DNA of 15,817 nucleotides from Actinomycetes bacterium (lineage in GTDB: Bacteria > Actinomycetota > Acidimicrobiia > Spongiisociales > UBA5794). The position numbers were made by a program, and so were the translations under genes. Each line of letters opens with the position of its first letter. Position 1 is the stretch's first letter. This document shows positions 1 to 5,500 of this stretch, one piece after another. The stretch spans positions 1 through 15,817 of the forward strand of contig JAMBLK010000060.1 in NCBI GenBank assembly GCA_023336855.1, given 5' to 3'. Below the pieces are notes generated by a model. That model saw only the letters and a program-made list of their open reading frames with translations, had not been told where the DNA came from and ran no database searches.

Positions 1-477
1 ACCTACCGCCCGAGACTGGTGGCCGTCGAACTCGACCGCCGCGTCGCACGCATCGTCGAGTCGATCGGCCGAACACCACTCGAGATCACCGTCGACTCCC
101 GAGCAGCGACCGTCTGGTGTGATCCGGCTGCGATCCGGCTGATGCTACTCAACGTTCTCCACACGGCGGCAAAAGGCGGAGCGGGCATTGCGAGGATCGA
201 CGTCGATGAGCGCAACGGGCTCGGGATCCTCTCGATCACCGACGATCGACAGAGAGGTCACGTGCAGGACAGCACGGCAGGCGATCTCCTCGGCACCGGA
301 GACACCCTGTCTCGCAGCATCGTTCCAGCACTCGTCGCGAGCCAGGGAGGGACCATGAGTTCGGCGCGTACGCTCGGATGGAACAACACCGTCATCCGGA
401 TCCCGATCGCGACCCCGGCTCAACTCTCAGCCTCAGATGGGGCGATCTTCTCCGCCGACGGGTCGCGAATCGTCTGA
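1..477 (+). CDS. Histidine-kinase-like ATPase domain protein, 5' truncated
   Basis: The reading frame is open from the first base, so the true start lies outside the window; the GTG at 19 is only an internal codon. The visible 158 residues look like the C-terminal ATP-binding (HATPase_c) half of a sensor histidine kinase. A 'VWCDPAAIRLMLLNVL' stretch stands where kinases have the 'aDp.rl.qvl.NLl.NA' N-box. It is followed by an 'RIDVDERNGLGILSITDD' strand region and a terminal 'VASQGGTMSSA...TVIRIPI' that matches the usual 'hGG.i...S..g.Gt.f...lP' end. The boxes are degenerate: the second N-box Asn is Thr, the DxGxG box reads DDRQRG, and the GLGL box reads GTGDTLSR. It may be a divergent kinase or an ATP-binding domain that has lost activity. 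The last 27 residues extend past the domain. The stop abuts the stop of the convergent gene with no spacer. Confidence 0.6.
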   Translation, partial: TYRPRLVAVELDRRVARIVESIGRTPLEITVDSRAATVWCDPAAIRLMLLNVLHTAAKGGAGIARIDVDERNGLGILSITDDRQRGHVQDSTAGDLLGTGDTLSRSIVPALVASQGGTMSSARTLGWNNTVIRIPIATPAQLSASDGAIFSADGSRIV

Positions 478-918
478 TCAAGTTTCCCGATCGAGCATTG
501 CCCGTTCCAAAGGACCCTTCCTTCGCGTTAGGAACCTCATCGCTTGGATTGCGAGCACGGCGCCCCAAATGGCCGCTACGTAGAAGAACCACCAACCGCC
601 GCCGTTCAACACGTCGATCAGGAGTAGCGCCGAGACAACGAGCGCGTATACCATCGCATGGCGAAAGAATCGCATTCTCCTACGAACTCGTTTGCGAGCA
701 TCTCTCTCATCCGTGGAGCGACGCTTCCGCTCCTGGGAAACGGCTTGTTCAACGGCTTGACGGGAGATGCCGACTTCGTCTGCGACGTGAGCGAGTTGCT
801 CGAACGTAAGCCCTTGATCGGCCGAATCCTCGACCAGATCATCGAGGCGCGCGGCCAGATCGATGATCTCCCCCACCTCGTCGCGAAGGAATCTCCGCTC
901 CTGTCGCTGTACGTCCAT
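478..918 (-). CDS. 2TM-domain membrane protein with N-terminal helical region
   Basis: A 146-residue protein. Residues 1-65 are charged and predicted helical, with an 'LTFEQLAHVADEVGISRQAVEQAV' segment that resembles a small helix-turn-helix or UBA-like fold. Residues 66-86 are strongly basic. Residues 87-104 and 108-128 are two hydrophobic segments joined by a short GGGWW turn. The order 'RFFRHAMVYALVV...GGGWWFFYVAAIWG' matches the bacterial 2TM domain family, which is known mainly as an uncharacterised membrane module, sometimes attached to DNA-binding regions. The ATG at 918 is the natural start. No Shine-Dalgarno sequence precedes it; TACACT lies seven bases upstream and could be a -10 box for a leaderless transcript. 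It follows the 67-aa gene on the same strand by 27 bases, so the two may be co-transcribed. The function is unknown; a membrane-anchored regulator is a guess. Confidence 0.8.
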   Translation of the reverse strand: MDVQRQERRFLRDEVGEIIDLAARLDDLVEDSADQGLTFEQLAHVADEVGISRQAVEQAVSQERKRRSTDERDARKRVRRRMRFFRHAMVYALVVSALLLIDVLNGGGWWFFYVAAIWGAVLAIQAMRFLTRRKGPLERAMLDRET

Positions 919-945
919 GGCGGGAAGTGTACGTGAAGAGAGCGG

Positions 946-1149
946 TCAGTCTCCGGTCAGATCGACACCAACTCCGTCCGGGCCGACGAGCACTACGGAG
1001 CAGTCCCGATCACGCAGATGCGCCGACCTTCGCTGGTACCAGGAGATGCCCGGCTCATCCACGGGTCCGGTCTTCGCTGTGCGAACGTTCCCCTTCACCA
1101 CGGGAACCTCAGCGAGTCTTCGTAGGATCACGTCTAGTTCGGTCTCCAT
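946..1149 (-). CDS. Small hypothetical protein, 67 aa
   Basis: I do not recognise this protein. It is soluble in character and mixed in charge, with an N-terminal amphipathic stretch 'ELDVILRRLAEVPVV', one Cys, a central 'GPVDEPGISWYQRR' and an acidic C-terminus ending 'VGVDLTGD'. It is called real because its ATG is preceded by one of the strongest ribosome binding sites in the window, GGAGGTGA, with seven bases between GGAGG and the ATG, and because it sits 27 bases upstream of the 2TM-domain gene on the same strand. The opposite-strand frames here are poor in recognisable sequence. The coding potential of so short a frame in GC-rich DNA is uncertain, so the evidence rests mainly on the start site. 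Confidence 0.6.
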   Translation of the reverse strand: METELDVILRRLAEVPVVKGNVRTAKTGPVDEPGISWYQRRSAHLRDRDCSVVLVGPDGVGVDLTGD

Positions 1150-1153
1150 CTAG

Positions 1154-1161
1154 TCACCTCC
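1154..1161 (-). promoter_or_regulatory. Strong Shine-Dalgarno site for the 67-aa gene
   Basis: On the minus strand this reads GGAGGTGA, complementary to the 3' end of 16S rRNA over eight bases, with GGAGG seven bases before the ATG at 1149. It decides the start of the small gene. It contrasts with the many neighbours that have no such site. Confidence 0.8.
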
Positions 1162-1171
1162 AGATGGTCAG

Positions 1172-1189
1172 CCCGCTCCAGCCAGCGGG
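1172..1189. other. Small perfect inverted repeat in the 5' leader of the 67-aa gene
   Basis: CCCGCT at 1172-1177 and AGCGGG at 1184-1189 are exact inverse complements around a six-base loop. The structure lies just upstream of the ribosome binding site of the minus-strand gene, so it could form a hairpin in that leader. No T-run follows on either strand, so a classical terminator is unlikely. A role is not shown. Confidence 0.35.
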
Positions 1190-1266
1190 AGGAACCGTAC
1201 TGCCCGATACCTTCGGCCCAAAGGACCCTCTTGTCGGTGGTCGGCGAGGAGTGTGCGTCTTCTCCT

Positions 1267-1358
1267 GCTGGTGGCTGGTGGCTGGCAGCTGGCAGCCGGT
1301 ACTTCTGGTAGCTGGCGGCCGACATTTGGCACTCAGTGCCCAGTACTCGATACTGTGC
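1267..1358. repeat. Heptanucleotide (7-bp period) tandem repeat region
   Basis: Units read GCTGGTG (1267-1273), GCTGGTG (1274-1280), GCTGGCA (1281-1287), GCTGGCA (1288-1294) and GCCGGTA (1295-1301). After a two-base slip come TCTGGTA (1304-1310) and GCTGGCG (1311-1317). A second family with the same period follows: ACTCAGT (1331-1337), GCCCAGT (1338-1344), ACTCGAT (1345-1351) and ACTGTGC (1352-1358). The region also holds a perfect palindrome GGCACT-C-AGTGCC at 1328-1340 and CAGTA/TACTG arms at 1341-1345 and 1351-1355. Heptamer arrays of this style resemble the short tandemly repeated sequences (STRR) known from cyanobacteria, though the unit is different. It lies in the divergent gap between the 67-aa gene and the M20 peptidase. 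Confidence 0.75.
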
Positions 1359-1360
1359 GA
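1326..1360 (+). promoter_or_regulatory. Predicted leaderless promoter of the M20 peptidase gene
   Basis: TTGGCA at 1326-1331 matches the -35 consensus TTGACA at five of six bases. A 17-base spacer leads to GATACT at 1349-1354, which matches TATAAT at four of six. Six bases then separate it from the ATG at 1361, so transcription would start at or next to the start codon. No Shine-Dalgarno sequence is present. The promoter is embedded in the heptamer repeat region, which weakens the statistical case somewhat. Confidence 0.6.
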
Positions 1361-2695
1361 ATGCACTCCGATCTCATCACCGCCGTTCACAACGACTTCC
1401 CACGGATTCGCGCCGAACTCGAGGAGCTCGTCCGAATCCCATCTATCTCCGCTCCCGGGTTCGATCCCGGGCAGGTCCGACGGTCGGCGGAGAAGATCGC
1501 ATCCTTCCTTGAAGCGTCCGGGTTCTCCGGAGTTCGCCTCCTCGAGATCGATGGGGCCCATCCGGCAATCTACGGTGAGATCCCCGCACCGGAAGGTGCT
1601 CCGACGGTCTTGCTCTACGCCCACCACGACGTACAACCGCCCGGGCCGGACGAAGAGTGGGAGTCGACGCCGTTCGAACCCATCGAGAGAGACGGACGAC
1701 TGCTCGGTAGGGGAACCGCGGATGACAAGTGTGGTGTCGTCATGCATCTCGGCGCAGTGCGCGCCTTCGGAGGCGACGTTCCCGTCGGCGTGAAGATCTT
1801 CATGGAAGGAGAGGAGGAGATCGGGTCGGCGAACCTGGGAGCGTTCCTCGAACGGCACAAGGATCTCCTCGAATCCGACGTGATCGTGATCGGCGATGCT
1901 GGCAACTGGCGTGAAGGAACACCGGCGCTCACGACCTCGCTGCGCGGACTCGTTGACTGCACAATCGAAGTGCGAACCCTGAACCATGCGATCCACTCCG
2001 GCATGTTCGGAGGCGCTATCCCGGATGCGATTACGGCCATGTCACGTGTTATCGCCTCACTTCACGACGACGAGGGCAACGTTGCGATCCCCGGTCTCGT
2101 AACGGGCGAAAGCGATGATCTCGATCTCACTGAGGAAGAGCTTCGAGAGCAGGCCGGAACGGTCGAGGGCCTCGACCTTCTCGGTGACGGGGGGCTCACG
2201 ACCCGACTCTGGAGGAAAGCGGCGATCGCCGTACTCGCCGTCGATGCCCCGCCGATCAGCCACGCCATCAATCAACTCGTGCCGGTTGCCCGGGCAAAGG
2301 TCTCGATGCGGATCTCTCCCGGACAGGATCCACAGGTAGCGCTCGAAGCACTCGTCACGCACCTCGAAGACGCTGTTCCGTGGGGCGCAGAGATCACCAT
2401 CACACCCGGAGCGCTCGGAGAAGCATTCGATCTCGATACGACCAACCAGGCGTCCACGGTGTTCAAAGAGGCGTTCCGCATCGCATACGGCAACGAAACA
2501 GTCGAGATCGGTGTCGGTGGCTCGATCCCGTTCGTCGCCGCCTTCGAGGAGGCCTACCCGGATGCATCCATTCTGCTGACCGGCGTCATGGACCCGAGCA
2601 GCCGCATCCACGGCCCGAACGAGAGCCTGAGCCTCCGCGACCTCGAGCAGGGAACGGTCGGCGAGGCGATCGCTCTGCGGATGCTTGCCGATTGA
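1361..2695 (+). CDS. M20-family metallopeptidase (dipeptidase type)
   Basis: A 444-residue zinc hydrolase of the M20 (ArgE/DapE/CPG2) clan, typical in length for the dipeptidase branch that cleaves short peptides in the cytosol. Visible metal-site motifs: HHDVQP at 88-93 (ligand H89), GRGTADDK at 116-123 (bridging D121), EGEEEIGS at 149-156 (catalytic E152 and ligand E153), D179 in IGDAGNW, and H417 in RIHGPNES near the end. The dimerisation or lid domain carries the branch's 'HSGMFGGAIPDA' motif. A GGSIP stretch precedes the last His. The frame is open upstream to 1253, but those 36 codons read low-complexity repeat DNA ('LLLLVAGGWQLAAG') and lie before the predicted promoter. The ATG at 1361, followed by 'MHSDLITAVHNDFPRI', is therefore chosen. 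The true substrate cannot be told from sequence. Confidence 0.93.
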   Translation: MHSDLITAVHNDFPRIRAELEELVRIPSISAPGFDPGQVRRSAEKIASFLEASGFSGVRLLEIDGAHPAIYGEIPAPEGAPTVLLYAHHDVQPPGPDEEWESTPFEPIERDGRLLGRGTADDKCGVVMHLGAVRAFGGDVPVGVKIFMEGEEEIGSANLGAFLERHKDLLESDVIVIGDAGNWREGTPALTTSLRGLVDCTIEVRTLNHAIHSGMFGGAIPDAITAMSRVIASLHDDEGNVAIPGLVTGESDDLDLTEEELREQAGTVEGLDLLGDGGLTTRLWRKAAIAVLAVDAPPISHAINQLVPVARAKVSMRISPGQDPQVALEALVTHLEDAVPWGAEITITPGALGEAFDLDTTNQASTVFKEAFRIAYGNETVEIGVGGSIPFVAAFEEAYPDASILLTGVMDPSSRIHGPNESLSLRDLEQGTVGEAIALRMLAD

Positions 2696-2728
2696 TCGGC
2701 ATCGAGGGGACCGCCGTACCCTCCACAC
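2692..2728 (+). promoter_or_regulatory. Predicted leaderless promoter of the secreted propeller protein gene
   Basis: TACCCT at 2717-2722 lies exactly six bases before the ATG at 2729, matching the TAnnnT form of a -10 box. A weaker -35, TTGATC at 2692-2697 (19-base spacer), overlaps the stop codon of the M20 gene. No ribosome binding site lies at a usable distance. The identical TACCCT-N6-ATG arrangement recurs at 13445. Confidence 0.45.
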
Positions 2729-3763
2729 ATGGACCGTCGTTCGCTGCTCATCCTCATCATCATCGCCGCCGCCGCGGTCGTGGTCTCGATGGCCTTGGTC
2801 GCGGCTCGCGACGAACCGACAGTCGAGGCTGCTCCTTCGACGTCTGGGGCGGTACCGGATTCCACAACGAGTGCTCCGGTCGCCACAGACCCGGAACCGA
2901 CCGCATCCACAACAGTGCTCGAGTCCACTACGACGACACCGGGGGTGACCCTCGCCCCGGGAACCACGGCATGCGATCCGTACGAGACAGTCAACGTGGT
3001 CGGCACGGTCGCATCTGTTGATCTCGTCGAGGCTTCCGGCATGGCGGCGAGTCGCACCAGCCCCGGCGTGCTCTGGGTCCACAACGATTCAGGCGATGGT
3101 GCACGGGTCTACGCCGTCGGTTCCGACGGTGCCGACCTCGGCGGATTCGACATCGCCGGCGCCCTCGCCTTCGACTGGGAAGACATGGCAGCCGGCCCCG
3201 GATCCGATCCGGCTCAATCGATGCTCTTCTTCGGTGACATCGGCGACAACTTCTCGATCCGCAGTGGCCGGGTCACGGTCTATCGGGTCCCGGAACCCGA
3301 TCCCGGTTCCATCGATGGATCCATCGAAGGCGCCGTCCCACTGGAATTCCGGTATCCGGACGGTGTCTACAACGCGGAGGCGCTGTTCGTCGGCGATGGA
3401 TCCATTTTCTTCATCACAAAGGACCGTGACGAGGCTCGTGTCTACCGGGGTGACGCGACCGGAGACGGATCGGAGATCGAGACCCTGGAATTGGTCATAG
3501 TCCTCGATCTTGGAGCGGAAGTCAGCGGCGCGGATATGTCATGGGACGGTTCCACGATCGCGTTTCGCGGATACAAGACCGTGTGGATGTGGCATCGACC
3601 GCCGGGGACACAGATCGCCGATGCGCTGGCCGCCGAGCCGTGCACCGCGCCATCGCCCGATGAGGTCCAGGGCGAGTCGATCGCCTTTCTCGCTAACGGG
3701 TCGTATGCGACCGTCAGCGAGGGTTCGCATCCCGATTTGCACGTCGTAGAGCGCGGCAGCTGA
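2729..3763 (+). CDS. Exported or membrane-anchored beta-propeller-like protein
   Basis: A 344-residue protein. Residues 1-4 are basic and 5-25 form one long hydrophobic helix, with no lipobox Cys or clear signal-peptidase site, so it is either an N-terminal anchor or an uncleaved signal. Residues 30-80 are a Ser/Thr/Pro linker typical of wall-crossing actinobacterial proteins. The rest is an extracytoplasmic domain with repeated beta-strand, Asp/Gly-rich blades: 'LWVHNDSGDGARVYAV', 'DWEDMAAGP', 'FFGDIGDN', 'YNAEALFVGDGSIFFITKD' and 'SGADMSWDGS'. I recall this motif order from unnamed secreted proteins of other Actinobacteria, sometimes labelled WD40-like. Only two Cys, C82 and C305, occur, bracketing the domain and possibly forming a disulfide. 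It follows the M20 gene by 33 bases but appears to have its own promoter. The function is unknown; there is no catalytic motif I can name. Confidence 0.8.
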   Translation: MDRRSLLILIIIAAAAVVVSMALVAARDEPTVEAAPSTSGAVPDSTTSAPVATDPEPTASTTVLESTTTTPGVTLAPGTTACDPYETVNVVGTVASVDLVEASGMAASRTSPGVLWVHNDSGDGARVYAVGSDGADLGGFDIAGALAFDWEDMAAGPGSDPAQSMLFFGDIGDNFSIRSGRVTVYRVPEPDPGSIDGSIEGAVPLEFRYPDGVYNAEALFVGDGSIFFITKDRDEARVYRGDATGDGSEIETLELVIVLDLGAEVSGADMSWDGSTIAFRGYKTVWMWHRPPGTQIADALAAEPCTAPSPDEVQGESIAFLANGSYATVSEGSHPDLHVVERGS

Positions 3764-3764
3764 C

Positions 3765-3792
3765 TTTCCTGCGTCGGGAAACGGCTCTTCCC
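3765..3792. other. Two mutually exclusive short hairpins downstream of the propeller gene
   Basis: TTTCC at 3765-3769 can pair with GGAAA at 3777-3781. The overlapping GGGAA at 3776-3780 can instead pair with TTCCC at 3788-3792. Stems are only five bases and no T-run follows. This may be a weak terminator or chance; the 63-base gap to the kinase gene otherwise holds only a poor promoter-like pattern (TTCACT at 3793-3798, GATAGG at 3816-3821). Confidence 0.25.
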
Positions 3793-3826
3793 TTCACTTA
3801 TCGCACGGACGCGCCGATAGGTTCTG

Positions 3827-5488
3827 ATGCAGACAGCGGCCCCTCGCCTGCCGACGAACATCGAGAAATCTCTGATCGGTCTTGTGGCCTTGCTTTCCGG
3901 CATGGCTGCCGTTGCCTATGTCGTCATCGGCTGGCTCACGGGAGAGCCAGCGCTGATCGTGGGCGCAGTCGGACCCGGCTTCGTCTCGATCGTTGGCATC
4001 GCATTCCTTCGATTGGCCTATGAACGCATCCTCACACTGCTCATCATCACCTCCGTGGTCATCCTCATCGAAGATCGACTCCTTGGCATCGAGGACATCG
4101 CACATGCTGCGATCGTCCCTCTCACGATCATCGGAATCACTGGAGCGTTCTTCGTCTCGAGACGCTTCGTCGTTCCGTATGTCGGCGTGTTCGCCGTCGG
4201 CGTGTTCTTCTCCCGCCTCTCCCTGTTCGAGGGTGAGACCCAATACCTGCAAGCGACGATCGCTGCCGGGTCGGTGGTATTCGGAGCAGTTCTCCTGTCA
4301 TGGATCAGAAGGGAGTTCGAGCGGCGAGAAGAACGGCATCACAGCCTCTTCCAACATGCGCCGGTCTCGTTGTGGAGCGAGGACTTCTCGGGCGTCGGCG
4401 TTGAACTCAAGGCTCTCGCCGACGGGGGCATCACTGACATCGAGGAGTACCTCACGTCGAATCCTGAAGAAGTCCGGCGTCTGGCGGCGCTCGTTCAGAT
4501 CACCGACGTCAACGAAGCCACCGTTCTCCTGACCGAAGCCCCGGATCGGGATCTCCTCCTCGGCAGCTTCAGCATGGACACGTTTTCACGTGGAGCTCTC
4601 GAATCCTTCATCGCACAGTTCGTGGGGATAGCGAACGACGCTGAGAAAGTGACCACCGAACTCAAGGGTGGACTCACATTCACCGGGCATCCCATTGAGG
4701 CCCTCATCGTCTGGAGCGCTCCGCGGGTCGGCGGCGTGCTCGACCTCTCCAACGTCACGGTCGCGATGGTCGACGTCACCCGGCAGAGGCAAGCCGAACG
4801 CAGACTCCAAGACCTCATCCGCTCCAAAGACCAGTTCGTCGCAACGATCTCGCACGAGCTACGAACACCTCTCACCGCCGTCGTCGGGATCGCAGAGGAG
4901 TTGCGCGACTCGAACGGTTCCATAGACAACGAGGAACGGCAGGAGCTTCTCGGACTTGTCGCAGACCAGGGCCTCGAGGTCTCGCGCATCGTCGAGGATC
5001 TCCTCATCGTTGCCCGCTCCGATGCAGGCAATCTCATCATCAACAACCAACCCGTCGATCTCGGAGCCGAGGCCATCAAGGTCGCACAAGCGATCGACCC
5101 ATCTATCACGGTCGAGATGAATGACTCACCTGTGGTCGTGGCGGATCCCCAGCGCGTACGGCAGATCATCCGCAACCTGATCACCAATGCACAGCGCTAC
5201 GGCGGTCCGGCGATCTGTATCGTCATTGGAGCCGAGGGCACGCGTGGATTCCTCGAGGTCCGAGACAACGGCGAGGCTCTATCCCCATCGGGAAGATCCG
5301 AGATCTTCGAGCCGTACACACGAGCCGAACAACGCACCGGAGTGACGGCATCGGTCGGTCTCGGCCTCACGGTGTCCCGTCGCCTCGCACGTCACATGGG
5401 AGGAGACCTCGTCTACGCCCACGACGGAGGCGAGACCATCTTCCTGCTCACGCTCGCGACGAGCGACCGCACCCTCACAGTTTCCTGA
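3827..5488 (+). CDS. Membrane sensor histidine kinase with PAS domain
   Basis: A 553-residue two-component sensor kinase. Residues 14-160 hold about six hydrophobic segments with short loops and no large extracellular domain, suggesting sensing within or near the membrane. Residues 172-320 form a PAS domain of the 'APVSLWSEDFSGV...ITDVNEA' type. The dimerisation and phosphoacceptor helix carries 'ATISHELRTPLTAVVG' with H343. The ATPase domain has the N-box 'RNLITNAQRYG' (N450, N454), DNG in the first glycine box, 'IFEPYTRA' and VGLGL at 510-514. The first glycine box then reads DNGEALSP instead of DxGxGIp, a mild departure that probably leaves it active. No response regulator is adjacent, so its partner is elsewhere. 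The ATG at 3827 has only a weak AGG upstream. It is convergent with the malic enzyme gene, with a 12-base gap. Confidence 0.92.
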   Translation: MQTAAPRLPTNIEKSLIGLVALLSGMAAVAYVVIGWLTGEPALIVGAVGPGFVSIVGIAFLRLAYERILTLLIITSVVILIEDRLLGIEDIAHAAIVPLTIIGITGAFFVSRRFVVPYVGVFAVGVFFSRLSLFEGETQYLQATIAAGSVVFGAVLLSWIRREFERREERHHSLFQHAPVSLWSEDFSGVGVELKALADGGITDIEEYLTSNPEEVRRLAALVQITDVNEATVLLTEAPDRDLLLGSFSMDTFSRGALESFIAQFVGIANDAEKVTTELKGGLTFTGHPIEALIVWSAPRVGGVLDLSNVTVAMVDVTRQRQAERRLQDLIRSKDQFVATISHELRTPLTAVVGIAEELRDSNGSIDNEERQELLGLVADQGLEVSRIVEDLLIVARSDAGNLIINNQPVDLGAEAIKVAQAIDPSITVEMNDSPVVVADPQRVRQIIRNLITNAQRYGGPAICIVIGAEGTRGFLEVRDNGEALSPSGRSEIFEPYTRAEQRTGVTASVGLGLTVSRRLARHMGGDLVYAHDGGETIFLLTLATSDRTLTVS

Positions 5489-5500
5489 AAGTCCCTTGGA

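Noticed and set aside
1253..1360. Upstream extension of the M20 peptidase to GTG 1253 (36 more residues, Leu/Gly rich, signal-peptide-like)
   Set aside because: The extension reads heptamer repeat DNA, has no ribosome binding site and lies upstream of a good promoter whose start point matches the ATG at 1361.
1154..1996. Long minus-strand frame of 280 codons opposite the M20 gene, and similar frames at 2057-3082 and 12317-13219 (plus)
   Set aside because: Open antisense frames are expected in GC-rich coding DNA; they show no recognisable domain and sit opposite genes with full motif sets.
5489..5500. Terminator between the kinase and malic enzyme genes
   Set aside because: The 12-base gap and flanking codons contain no convincing hairpin.
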